Shown here one piece after another: positions 26,410 to 34,247 of a stretch of DNA of 64,000 nt. This stretch comes from Glaesserella sp041817755. Its GTDB lineage: Bacteria > Pseudomonadota > Gammaproteobacteria > Enterobacterales > Pasteurellaceae. The notes beneath the pieces were generated by a model. The model was given only the letters and a program-made list of their open reading frames with translations, was not told where the DNA came from and did not search any database. Positions within the stretch are counted from its first letter, which is position 1. Each line of letters begins with the position of its first letter. The position numbers were made by a program, and so were the translations under genes. The stretch is from assembly GCF_041817755.1 (NCBI RefSeq), contig NZ_JBGYBX010000044.1, forward strand, positions 16,156-80,155. The letters run 5' to 3'.

Positions 26410-26461
26410 CCGATGTTATTATCATTATAATTTATCCGCAATAATTGCTATGGGGTAGATA

Positions 26462-27220
26462 ATGAAACATGAAATTCAAGATAAATTAAAGCATATCAGC
26501 CAAGAAGAGCATATTAATTTCCTATTAGCTGTGGAAAGCGGTAGTCGGGCGTGGGGATTTCCTTCTCCAGATAGTGATTACGATGTGCGGGCGGTTTTTA
26601 TTCGTCCGCAACAAGCTTATTTATCTATTGAAGAACCGAAATCGACGTTTGAATATATTGAAAATCAATGGTTTGATGTTGGCGGATGGGATCTACGCAA
26701 GGTATTACAATTATTACGTAAATCCAATGCCGTATTATTAGAATGGTTTAATTCGCCTATTGTTTATCAACAGCAAGAGGTATTTGTCAAAGATATTTCT
26801 CCGCTTTTAAATGAATATTTTCAAGTGGCTCCCATAGTGCATCATTATCGTGGTATCGCAAAAAACGCATTATCGCAATTAGATTTAAATCACGAAATAA
26901 AATTGAAAAAATGGTTTTATGTATTGCGCCCGTTATTAGCAGCCGATTGGGCAGCAAAGAAAAAAACAATTCCGCCAATGAATATTTTTCAACTTTATCT
27001 AGATTTGTCGAATACTTTAAAAGCGGAAATTGACGAATTAATCAATTTAAAAGCAACACAACCTGAGAGCTATTTACATCAATTATCTTCAACATTAATT
27101 CGATTTACTCACGATATATATAACGAAATTGATAATTTGCAAATTATTCCTGAAAACAGACCGCTTGCAGTAGAACCTTTGAACGAATTATTTATAAAGA
27201 CATTAAATAGAATAAGATGA
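26462..27220 (+). CDS. Predicted nucleotidyltransferase, PF10127/RlaP type, first of a pair
   Basis: A 252-residue protein with a polymerase-beta-type nucleotidyltransferase core at its N-terminus: GSRAWG at 27-32, then SDYD with metal-binding Asp at about 39 and 41. The rest is helical, with the segment RKSNAVLLEWFNSP typical of the PF10127 family (E. coli YcgL-type predicted nucleotidyltransferases; some relatives sit beside RNA ligases and are called RlaP). The substrate is unknown. It overlaps the next gene by 4 nt (ATGA). The pair is more AT-rich than its neighbours. Confidence 0.72.
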   Translation: MKHEIQDKLKHISQEEHINFLLAVESGSRAWGFPSPDSDYDVRAVFIRPQQAYLSIEEPKSTFEYIENQWFDVGGWDLRKVLQLLRKSNAVLLEWFNSPIVYQQQEVFVKDISPLLNEYFQVAPIVHHYRGIAKNALSQLDLNHEIKLKKWFYVLRPLLAADWAAKKKTIPPMNIFQLYLDLSNTLKAEIDELINLKATQPESYLHQLSSTLIRFTHDIYNEIDNLQIIPENRPLAVEPLNELFIKTLNRIR

Positions 27221-28281
27221 ACTTAACGATTCAAGATTTAAAAGATCAAAATCTGATTTTATTTGAAGTGATTTCAGGTAGCCGTGCTTATGGGCTTGAT
27301 TTACCACATTCAGATACGGATATTCGAGGAGTATTTTATTTGCCGGATAATGCGTTATATGGTTTGAATTATATTCCGCAAGTTAATAATGAAACAAATG
27401 ATGAAGTTTATTTTGAACTTGGGAGATTTGTTGAATTATTACTACAAAATAATCCTAACGTGTTGGAATTGTTAGCTTCACCAGAGCATTGCATATTATA
27501 TCGACATCCACTTATGGATTTATTAAAGAGTGATTATTTTATTTCTAAGCAATGTCAGCAAAGTTTTGCAGGATATGCCTTTGGACAAATAAAAAAAGCT
27601 CGTGGGTTAAATAAAAAAATTGTTAATCCTATTCCTAAAGAGAAAAAAAGCTTATTAGAATTTTGTTTTGTTCTTGAACAAGATAAATCCATTCCATTAA
27701 ATAAGTGGTTGGTTGACTCAAATTTAAACCAAAAACAGCTTGGATTAGTTGCGATAGAACATGCTAAAAATCTTTATGCGGTATTTTTAGACCGAGATTG
27801 TCAGTTGGGTTATCAAGGCGTGATGAAGAATGAAGAAGATTCGGTTATCCTGAAAAGTCGGGTTGAGAAAGGCTTATCACCGGTGACTTATTTGATCTTT
27901 AATCAAGAAGGCTTTAGCAGCTATTGCCGAGATTACCAGTCTTATTGGCAGTGGGTGGAAGAACGAAATGAAGAGCGTTACAACAATAACCAAGCGCATG
28001 GTCAACAGTATGATTCAAAAAACGTAATGCATACTTTCCGTTTATTAGAAACGGCAAAAGAGATTGCATTATATGGTGAAATTCGTGTTCACCGACCAAA
28101 TAGAGAGGCGCTATTGGCAATCCGTCGCGGTGAATTTACTTATGAAGAACTGATTTTGCGATCGGAGCAACTCATGGCGGAAATTGAAGTACTGTTTGCT
28201 CAATCCGATTTACCTGAACGTGCAGATCGTGAACAAGCAATACAGGCTCTGGTTGCAATCCGCCGGCAATTATATCGATGA
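27217..28281 (+). CDS. Predicted nucleotidyltransferase, PF10127/RlaP type, second of a pair
   Basis: A 354-residue relative of the preceding protein rather than a copy. The core is GSRAYG at 21-26 followed by HSDTDIRGVF with Asp at about 33 and 35. Then come ELLLQNNPNVLELLASPEH and a long helical C-terminal region absent from its neighbour, including a Lys-rich stretch near 135-155 and KNVMHTFRLLETAKEIALYG near 270. It overlaps the first gene by 4 nt and ends 7 nt before tcdA, which suggests one transcript. The RNA or nucleotide substrate is not known. Confidence 0.72.
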   Translation: MNLTIQDLKDQNLILFEVISGSRAYGLDLPHSDTDIRGVFYLPDNALYGLNYIPQVNNETNDEVYFELGRFVELLLQNNPNVLELLASPEHCILYRHPLMDLLKSDYFISKQCQQSFAGYAFGQIKKARGLNKKIVNPIPKEKKSLLEFCFVLEQDKSIPLNKWLVDSNLNQKQLGLVAIEHAKNLYAVFLDRDCQLGYQGVMKNEEDSVILKSRVEKGLSPVTYLIFNQEGFSSYCRDYQSYWQWVEERNEERYNNNQAHGQQYDSKNVMHTFRLLETAKEIALYGEIRVHRPNREALLAIRRGEFTYEELILRSEQLMAEIEVLFAQSDLPERADREQAIQALVAIRRQLYR

Positions 28282-28288
28282 GAATAAC

Positions 28289-29050
28289 ATGACAAGAACA
28301 GATAACTACGAACAACGTTTTGGCGGAATCGGTCGCCTTTATACGCCTGAAGGATTAGCAAAGCTACGTCAATCGCATGTGTGTGTGATTGGTATCGGCG
28401 GTGTTGGCTCTTGGGCGGTGGAAGCTTTGGCGCGTTCAGGCGTGGGGAAACTTACCTTGATTGATATGGATGATATTTGTGTCACTAATATCAACCGTCA
28501 AATTCATGCAATGTCAGGCGAAATCGGAAAACTGAAAACCGAAGTAATGCAAGAGCGTATTGCCAAAATCAACCCTGAATGTGAAGTCACGATCATTGAT
28601 GATTTTCTCACGCAAGATAATTTGAGTGACTATCTGCTGCGTGGTTATGATTATGTGATTGATGCGATTGACAGTGTGAAAGTCAAAGCGGCGTTAATCG
28701 CTTTTTGTAAGCGTCATAAAATTAAAATAATTACCACGGGCGGTGCAGGCGGGCAAACGGATCCGACCCAAATTCAGATCACCGATTTAAGCAAGACCAT
28801 TCAAGATCCGCTGGCTTCAAAAGTGCGCAGCTTGTTACGCAAAGAGTATAACTTCAGCCAAAACCCGAAGCGTAAATTTGGAATTGATTGTGTGTTTTCA
28901 ACTCAGCCGTTAATTTTTCCGAAAATGAGCGAAGGTTGTGAAGTATCTGCTACGATGAACTGCGCCAATGGTTTTGGGGCGGCAACGATGGTGACGGCAA
29001 CCTTTGGTTTTTTTGCCGTCAGCCGTGTTATTGAGAAATTACTGCGCTAA
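28289..29050 (+). CDS. tcdA: tRNA threonylcarbamoyladenosine dehydratase TcdA
   Basis: E1-like enzyme that cyclises t6A37 of tRNA to ct6A using ATP; also called CsdL/YgdL. The 253 residues have RFGGIGRLYTPEGL, the nucleotide loop GIGGVGSW at 35-42, IDMDDICVTNINRQ and a C-terminal segment with conserved ACSA-like features (FGAATMVTATFG). The ATG at 28289 begins the conserved part; the frame is open back into the preceding gene. In E. coli it is linked to csdA-csdE; here it follows the nucleotidyltransferase pair. Confidence 0.9.
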   Translation: MTRTDNYEQRFGGIGRLYTPEGLAKLRQSHVCVIGIGGVGSWAVEALARSGVGKLTLIDMDDICVTNINRQIHAMSGEIGKLKTEVMQERIAKINPECEVTIIDDFLTQDNLSDYLLRGYDYVIDAIDSVKVKAALIAFCKRHKIKIITTGGAGGQTDPTQIQITDLSKTIQDPLASKVRSLLRKEYNFSQNPKRKFGIDCVFSTQPLIFPKMSEGCEVSATMNCANGFGAATMVTATFGFFAVSRVIEKLLR

Positions 29051-29074
29051 TTTTGCAAATTTTTACGCAAAACA

Positions 29075-29084
29075 GACCGCTTGT
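29075..29084 (-). repeat. DNA uptake signal after tcdA
   Basis: Exact GACCGCTTGT just downstream of tcdA, with TTTTGCAAAT about 15 nt before it as the reverse-strand tail. Confidence 0.8.
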
Positions 29085-29134
29085 TTAAAAGCAAACGTTT
29101 GCATTTTTACGACAGAAAACTTATACTACACGCC

Positions 29135-29154
29135 TAGTGCCAAAAGGAACTAGA
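29135..29154 (+). promoter_or_regulatory. Hairpin holding the ribosome-binding site of a leader ORF
   Basis: CTAGTGCC and GGAACTAG pair with one G/A mismatch around an AAAA loop. The 3' arm contains the AAGGAA ribosome-binding site of the small ORF that starts at 29156, so folding would hide it. Confidence 0.45.
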
Positions 29155-29155
29155 C

Positions 29156-29269
29156 ATGCAGTACCAAACATATTTTACAAAATCGAAAAAGTATTCTCAG
29201 TCAAGCCTTGTTCAACCACGAGGTTTGACTCTTTTTTTATTCATTTCAAATCAAGATCCCAATAGTTAG
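29156..29269 (+). CDS. Possible 37-codon leader peptide upstream of the amidohydrolase gene
   Basis: An ATG with AAAGGAA 6-7 nt upstream opens a 37-residue frame (MQYQTYFTKSKKYSQSS...). The peptide has four Tyr/Phe near its start and two Lys-rich positions but no strong run of one amino acid. The ORF spans one terminator-like hairpin and ends inside the next, the geometry expected of an attenuator leader. It could equally be chance coding within a double terminator. No homologue is recognised. Confidence 0.35.
   Translation: MQYQTYFTKSKKYSQSSLVQPRGLTLFLFISNQDPNS
29199..29238 (+). terminator. Terminator-like hairpin 1 in the amidohydrolase leader
   Basis: AGTCAAGCCT pairs over 10 bp (one G-T) with AGGTTTGACT around a 12-nt loop, followed by CTTTTTTT. 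Confidence 0.75.
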
Positions 29270-29282
29270 GGATCTTTTTTTT
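29253..29282 (+). terminator. Terminator-like hairpin 2 in the amidohydrolase leader
   Basis: AAGATCCC pairs with GGGATCTT around AATAGTTA, followed by a T run. It lies 32 nt before the amidohydrolase start. Confidence 0.8.
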
Positions 29283-29314
29283 GCCTAAAATTTGCGTAAG
29301 AGGATAAATAAACA

Positions 29315-30304
29315 ATGAGTCAGTTAATTCGTACACTAAAAAGCCATATTCGTGATGAGGTCATTAAAAAAGGCGGGTGGGTCAATTCTCATGCACATGC
29401 GGATCGTGCATTTACCATGACACCTGAGAAAATTAAAATTTACCAAGAAGCCAATTTGCAACAAAAATGGGATTTAGTGGATGAAGTGAAACGGAATTCG
29501 ACGGTGGAAGATTATTACCGCCGTTTCAGCCAAGCGATTGAGCTGATGATTTCACAAGGGGTGACTGCATTCGGCACCTTTGTCGATATCGACCAAGTTT
29601 GTGAAGACCGTGCGATCTTAGCCGCCCATAAAGCCCGTGAGGTGTATAAAAACGACATTATTTTAAAATTTGCCAATCAAACGCTGAAAGGAGTGATTGA
29701 GCCGAATGCACGGAGATGGTTTGATATCGGTTCGGAGATGGTCGATATGATTGGCGGTTTGCCGTATCGTGATGAATTGGACTATGGCAAGGGGCTGGAA
29801 GCGATGGATATTTTGATGGAAAAGGCAAAATCCCAAGGCAAAATGTTACATGTCCACGTTGATCAATTTAACAGCCAAAAAGAGAAAGAAACGGAACAGC
29901 TTTGCGATAAATCGTTAGAGCACGGTATGCAAGGGCGGGTTGTTGCGATTCACGGCATTTCGATTGGTGCACATCCGAGAGAATACCGCCAAATGCTGTA
30001 TAAAAAAATGAAAGCGGTGGATATGATGATGATTGCCTGCCCGATGGCGTGGATTGACAGCCCGCGTAAAGATGAAGTATTACCGTTTCATAATGCCTTA
30101 ACGCCCGCCGATGAAATGATCCCGGAAGGGATTACCGTGGCAATCGGGACGGATAATATTTGTGACTATATGGTTCCTCTCTGTGAAGGCGATATGTGGC
30201 AAGAGTTGAGCTTATTGTCTGCAGGCTGCCGTTTTACCAACTTGGAAGAAATGGCAAATATCGCCAGTATTAACGGGCGTAAGGTGTTAGGGTTAACTGC
30301 GTAA
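29315..30304 (+). CDS. Amidohydrolase, cytosine-deaminase-like
   Basis: Metal-dependent hydrolase of 329 residues in the cytosine deaminase / amidohydrolase superfamily. Expected metal-site motifs appear in order: WVNSHAHADRAF near 22-33, MLHVHVDQFNS near 185, VVAIHGISIGAH near 210 and VAIGTDNICD near 275. The substrate cannot be assigned; true CodA is longer (about 426 residues). A ribosome-binding site (AAGAGG) precedes the ATG. The gene sits behind two terminator-like hairpins and a possible leader peptide. Confidence 0.75.
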   Translation: MSQLIRTLKSHIRDEVIKKGGWVNSHAHADRAFTMTPEKIKIYQEANLQQKWDLVDEVKRNSTVEDYYRRFSQAIELMISQGVTAFGTFVDIDQVCEDRAILAAHKAREVYKNDIILKFANQTLKGVIEPNARRWFDIGSEMVDMIGGLPYRDELDYGKGLEAMDILMEKAKSQGKMLHVHVDQFNSQKEKETEQLCDKSLEHGMQGRVVAIHGISIGAHPREYRQMLYKKMKAVDMMMIACPMAWIDSPRKDEVLPFHNALTPADEMIPEGITVAIGTDNICDYMVPLCEGDMWQELSLLSAGCRFTNLEEMANIASINGRKVLGLTA

Positions 30305-30316
30305 TCCGTGAAAGTA

Positions 30317-30362
30317 ACAAGCGGTGCGATCTGCAAATTATTTTGCAGATCGCACCGCTTGT
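30317..30362. terminator. Perfect 21-bp hairpin with uptake-like ends
   Basis: ACAAGCGGTGCGATCTGCAAA is matched exactly by its reverse complement after a TTAT loop, a 21-bp stem between two convergent genes. The outer nine bases are the uptake core ACAAGCGGT on each strand, but the tenth base is G, not C. No T run follows on either side, so termination is plausible but not certain. Confidence 0.65.
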
Positions 30363-30405
30363 CGTTGAATAGCACGTAAAATAATATTCAACGTTATTTT
30401 GTAAA

Positions 30406-31122
30406 TTAGGCTTTATCACCGATAAGAACGGATTCCAATGCAATTTCAATCATATCATTGAAAGTTAATTGACGTTCTTCTGCCGTGGTTTGTTCGTGAG
30501 TGCGAATGTGATCCGAAACGGTACAGATAGTTAATGCTTTGGCACCGAATTCTGCGGCAACGCCGTAAATCCCTGCGGCTTCCATTTCAACCCCTAAAAT
30601 GCCGTATTTTTCCATCACATCAAACATAGACGGATCCGGTGTGTAGAAAAGATCGGCGGAGAATAAGTTGCCGACACGGACATCTACGCCTTTTTCTTTT
30701 GCCGCTTGAACAGCCGCTGCCGTCATATCAAAATCGGCAATTGCCGCAAAGTCGTGATCTTTAAAACGCATACGGTTGACTTTTGAATCCGTACAAGCAC
30801 CAACACCGATAACGACTTCACGTAATTTCACGTCTTGGCGAACCGCTCCGCAAGAACCGACACGGATGATTTTTTTCACGCCGTATTCAGTGATTAACTC
30901 TTTGGCATAAATAGAGCAAGACGGGATACCCATACCGTGTCCCATTACAGAAATACGGCGCCCCTTATAAGTTCCGGTATAACCGAACATATTGCGTACA
31001 TTCGTTACTTGTTCTGCGTTTTCTAAGAAAGTTTCAGCGATATATTTCGCACGAAGCGGATCGCCCGGCATTAAAACGACATCGGCAAATGCACCGGCAG
31101 GTGCGTTAATATGTGGAGTCAT
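30406..31122 (-). CDS. deoD: Purine nucleoside phosphorylase DeoD
   Basis: Splits purine (deoxy)ribonucleosides with phosphate to base and (deoxy)ribose 1-phosphate. The 238 residues begin MTPHINAPAGAFADVVLMPG and contain GMGIPSCSIYAKELI, VGSCGAVR, GVEMEAAGIYGVAA and TVSDHI, matching hexameric DeoD of E. coli (239 residues). It is the last gene of nupC-deoC-deoD and would supply the sugar phosphate used downstream by DeoC after mutation to the 5-phosphate. Confidence 0.96.
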   Translation of the reverse strand: MTPHINAPAGAFADVVLMPGDPLRAKYIAETFLENAEQVTNVRNMFGYTGTYKGRRISVMGHGMGIPSCSIYAKELITEYGVKKIIRVGSCGAVRQDVKLREVVIGVGACTDSKVNRMRFKDHDFAAIADFDMTAAAVQAAKEKGVDVRVGNLFSADLFYTPDPSMFDVMEKYGILGVEMEAAGIYGVAAEFGAKALTICTVSDHIRTHEQTTAEERQLTFNDMIEIALESVLIGDKA

Positions 31123-31152
31123 GTTATGTTCCTCTTAGTTAGAATGGAGAGA

Positions 31153-31932
31153 TTAATATCCCGTTACGTTTTGATTTACTTGCTCATCCTTTAAGGTTGC
31201 AAGCAAATTTGCTAATAAACTGGAGGCGCCAAAGCGGAAATGCGCTTGGTTGATCCAATCTTTTCCTAAAATTTCAGCACTCAAGGCAAGATATTGTTGC
31301 GCTTCTTCGGTGGTTTTGACGCCGCCGGCCGCTTTAAAGCCGACTTTATCCGCAACACCTAAATCACGAATCGTTTCAAGCATAATACGTGCAGATTCAA
31401 GCGTCGCATTAACAGGCACTTTACCTGTTGAGGTTTTGATAAAATCCGCTCCCGCTTTAATCGAAATTTCACTGGCTTGACGGATTAATTCAGGTGTTTT
31501 TAATTCACCCGATTCAATAATGACTTTTAAAGCAACATTAGCTTGAGTACAAACCGCTTTACACTGTTTGACCAATTCGAATCCTACTTTCTCATTGCCG
31601 GCGATTAAGGCTCGGTATGGAAAAACTACATCTACTTCATCGGCTCCGTAAGCCACTGCCGCTTTGGTTTCGGCAACGGCAATGTCGATATCATCGTGAC
31701 CGTGAGGGAAATTGGTTACTGTAGCAATTTTCACTTGTGGCGTACCTTGCGCTTTTAACGCTTTACGTGCAATAGGGACAAAACGTGGGTAAACACACAC
31801 TGCTGCCGGCGTACCGAATTCGGTTTTACCTTGTTGGCATAACGCAATAACTTTGTCATCTGTGTCATTATCGTTTAATGTAGTTAAATCCATTAAAGAT
31901 AAGGCTTGTTGTGCGATTTGTTTCAAATTCAT
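31153..31932 (-). CDS. deoC: Deoxyribose-phosphate aldolase DeoC
   Basis: Class I aldolase that cleaves 2-deoxyribose 5-phosphate to acetaldehyde and glyceraldehyde 3-phosphate. The 259-residue protein has VCVYPRFVPIARKAL, the Schiff-base lysine in GADFIKTSTGKV, and VGFKAAGGVKTTEEA, all conserved in the E. coli type. GGAGT precedes the ATG. It lies between nupC and deoD. deoA and deoB are not present in this cluster. Confidence 0.96.
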   Translation of the reverse strand: MNLKQIAQQALSLMDLTTLNDNDTDDKVIALCQQGKTEFGTPAAVCVYPRFVPIARKALKAQGTPQVKIATVTNFPHGHDDIDIAVAETKAAVAYGADEVDVVFPYRALIAGNEKVGFELVKQCKAVCTQANVALKVIIESGELKTPELIRQASEISIKAGADFIKTSTGKVPVNATLESARIMLETIRDLGVADKVGFKAAGGVKTTEEAQQYLALSAEILGKDWINQAHFRFGASSLLANLLATLKDEQVNQNVTGY

Positions 31933-31976
31933 GGTTACTCCTTATAAACGCAATCGTTTAACTTGGCTATAAACGA

Positions 31977-32002
31977 CAACACCACAGTTTCCTGTGGTGT
32001 TG
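31977..32002 (-). other. Intercistronic hairpin between nupC and deoC
   Basis: CAACACCACAG pairs exactly with CTGTGGTGTTG around a 4-nt loop, an 11-bp stem in the 88-nt gap. On the coding strand only a short T-rich stretch follows. It may tune how much transcript passes from the permease to deoC-deoD, or protect mRNA ends. Confidence 0.5.
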
Positions 32003-32020
32003 AGAATGTGTTTTTATCGA

Positions 32021-33292
32021 TTACAATACGGCGCCGCCGATACCGATAAATAAACCTGCAATGGCCGCACTCATTAAGTTGGAGAGTGTACCCGCCGCAA
32101 CGGCTTTGATTCCCATGCGCGCTACGTCACTACGACGATTCGGTGCCATACCGCCTAAACCGCCGATAAGGATAGCAATAGAACTCAAGTTTGCAAAGCC
32201 ACAAAGTGCAAAGGTGATGATCGCAATCGTTTTTTCACCTAATACGACCGGCGCACTTTCCGGTTTTAAGTAGTTGGCAAAATCGGCATAAGCAACGAAT
32301 TCGTTTACGACCAGTTTTTGTCCGATTAACGAACCGGCTACTTGTGCTTCGGCTCCCCAAGGTACGCCGATAATCCAAGCAAGCGGTTGGAAAACATAAC
32401 CTAATAAAGATTGTAATGTAACGCCTTCGAAGCCGACTAAGCCACCAACCCAACCGATAAAGCCGTTTAACATAGCAATTAATGCAATAAACGCTAATAG
32501 CATTGCACCGACATTCATGACAAGTTGTAAACCGGAGAATGCACCGACTGCCGCCGCTTCAATGACATTGGCCGGTTTGTCATCCATATCGTCTTCACTT
32601 AACTCATCTTTAAACGATTCTGTTTGCGGGTGTAGAATTTTGGCAAAGAGCAAACCGCCCGGCGCTGCCATAAATGATGCTGCGATTAAGTACGGAAGCG
32701 GAACCCCCATACCGGCATAACCAATCATTACCGCGCCGGCGACGGAGGCTAAACCACCACACATAACGGCAAACAATTCAGAGTCCGTCATTGATTTGAT
32801 ATATGGTTTCACCAATAACGGGGCTTCGGTTTGACCGACAAAGATATTTGCCGCCGCAGACATAGATTCTGCTTTTGATGTACCTAATGCTTTTTGTAAC
32901 GCACCACCAAGGAGCTTGATGACAAGTTGCATAATACCAAGGTAGTAGAGAACGGAAATTAATGCGGAGAAGAAAATAATCGGTGGAAGCACACGCAGAG
33001 CAAAGACGAAACCGCCGCCACCGAATACTTCAAACATCTTATCACTGACTAAACCGCCAAATAAGAAACTGATACCGTCATTACCGTAGTTAATCACGGC
33101 GCTGACCCCTTTTGATGCGGCAAGCAAAGCATCGCGTCCAGCCGGGATATAGAGAATAATAGCGCCGATACCGATTTGAATTGCTAGCGCACCGAAAACG
33201 GTACGATAGTTAATTGCTTTTTTATTGTTGGATAACAAGAACGCAATTAAAAGGAGTACAACAATGCCTAGAAGGCTCATAAATGTATCCAT
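32021..33292 (-). CDS. nupC: Concentrative nucleoside transporter NupC
   Basis: Inner-membrane cation/nucleoside symporter of the CNT family, about 423 residues. The gate domain GGGGFVFALRVLPPIIFFSAL and the substrate-site motifs GQTEAPLLVKPYI and VAGSLIGQKLVVNEFVAY are clear, and the TM-rich C-terminus ends FIGIGGAVL. The ATG at 33292 is used because GAGG lies in front; the longer frame to 33352 has no such site. It heads nupC-deoC-deoD, a nucleoside import and breakdown unit. Confidence 0.93.
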   Translation of the reverse strand: MDTFMSLLGIVVLLLIAFLLSNNKKAINYRTVFGALAIQIGIGAIILYIPAGRDALLAASKGVSAVINYGNDGISFLFGGLVSDKMFEVFGGGGFVFALRVLPPIIFFSALISVLYYLGIMQLVIKLLGGALQKALGTSKAESMSAAANIFVGQTEAPLLVKPYIKSMTDSELFAVMCGGLASVAGAVMIGYAGMGVPLPYLIAASFMAAPGGLLFAKILHPQTESFKDELSEDDMDDKPANVIEAAAVGAFSGLQLVMNVGAMLLAFIALIAMLNGFIGWVGGLVGFEGVTLQSLLGYVFQPLAWIIGVPWGAEAQVAGSLIGQKLVVNEFVAYADFANYLKPESAPVVLGEKTIAIITFALCGFANLSSIAILIGGLGGMAPNRRSDVARMGIKAVAAGTLSNLMSAAIAGLFIGIGGAVL

Positions 33293-33550
33293 TTTTACAA
33301 CCTCGAAAAAGTTTAACAGAAAATTGATTGCCAAATAAGAACACCGCAGCAACCATGAAAAAGGGTGTTTATGATACCGCCTTTTTTTGTCAAAATCTTC
33401 AAAATTTTATAGTTATATCAGTATTATGGCAGGCAAAGATAAAAAATTTGATCTACCTCTCACTTTTAAGCGGTATTTATTGATTTGTGCATTTAACAGG
33501 ATTATTCTTTGGAGTAAATCTTCTTTTTTATAATAAATTGTGGAGTCATT

Positions 33551-34246
33551 ATGTCGAGATTAACCAAGGCACAAATTTTAGCGCAGTTACAAAACGGGCT
33601 AATCGCCTCCTGCCAGCCCGTGGATAACGGTCCGATGGATTCACCGGAAATCGTGGCGGCAATGGCAAAAGCATCAGTCATAGGAGGGGCGGCAGGATTA
33701 CGTATTGAAGGCATTGATAATCTAAAAGCGGTACGAGCTGTTGTTGATGTCCCTATCGTTGGTATCGTTAAGCGGGATCTGCCTGACAGCCCGGTACGTA
33801 TTACACCGTTTTTACAAGATATCGATGATCTCTATCATGCCGGCGCGGATATTATTGCTTTCGATGGTACGGATCGCATTCGCCCGACGACGATTGAAGC
33901 CTGTGCAAAGCGCATTCAAGAGCTCGGCGCCATGTCGATGGCCGACTGTTCAAACTATAAAGAAGGTATGTATTGCCAAGCGCTGGGAGTTGATCTGATC
34001 GGCAGCACCATGTCAGGCTATACCGGCGGTGAAACGCCTGATGAACCTGATGTACAACTTGTACGTGATTTGGTCGCAAGTGGTTGTCGTGTCATGGCGG
34101 AAGGACGGTACAATACGCCGGAGCTGGCGGCTGCGGCAATTGAAAACGGTGCATATGCCGTTACGGTCGGATCGGCATTGACCCGCTTGGAGCATATAGT
34201 CAGCTGGTTTGTCAGTGCGATCGATAATTGCAAAAAAGGAGCTTAA
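33551..34246 (+). CDS. nanE: N-acetylmannosamine-6-phosphate 2-epimerase
   Basis: Converts ManNAc-6-P to GlcNAc-6-P in sialic acid breakdown. The 231 residues form a TIM barrel with LIASCQPVDNGPMDSPEIV, VPIVGIVKRD, GADIIAFDGTDR, MADCSNYKEG and GYAVTVGSALTRLE-like ends typical of NanE. GTGGAG precedes the ATG. It is divergent from nupC and followed 1 nt later by nanK. nanA and the sialic acid transporter genes are not in the window. Confidence 0.95.
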   Translation: MSRLTKAQILAQLQNGLIASCQPVDNGPMDSPEIVAAMAKASVIGGAAGLRIEGIDNLKAVRAVVDVPIVGIVKRDLPDSPVRITPFLQDIDDLYHAGADIIAFDGTDRIRPTTIEACAKRIQELGAMSMADCSNYKEGMYCQALGVDLIGSTMSGYTGGETPDEPDVQLVRDLVASGCRVMAEGRYNTPELAAAAIENGAYAVTVGSALTRLEHIVSWFVSAIDNCKKGA

Positions 34247-34247
34247 A

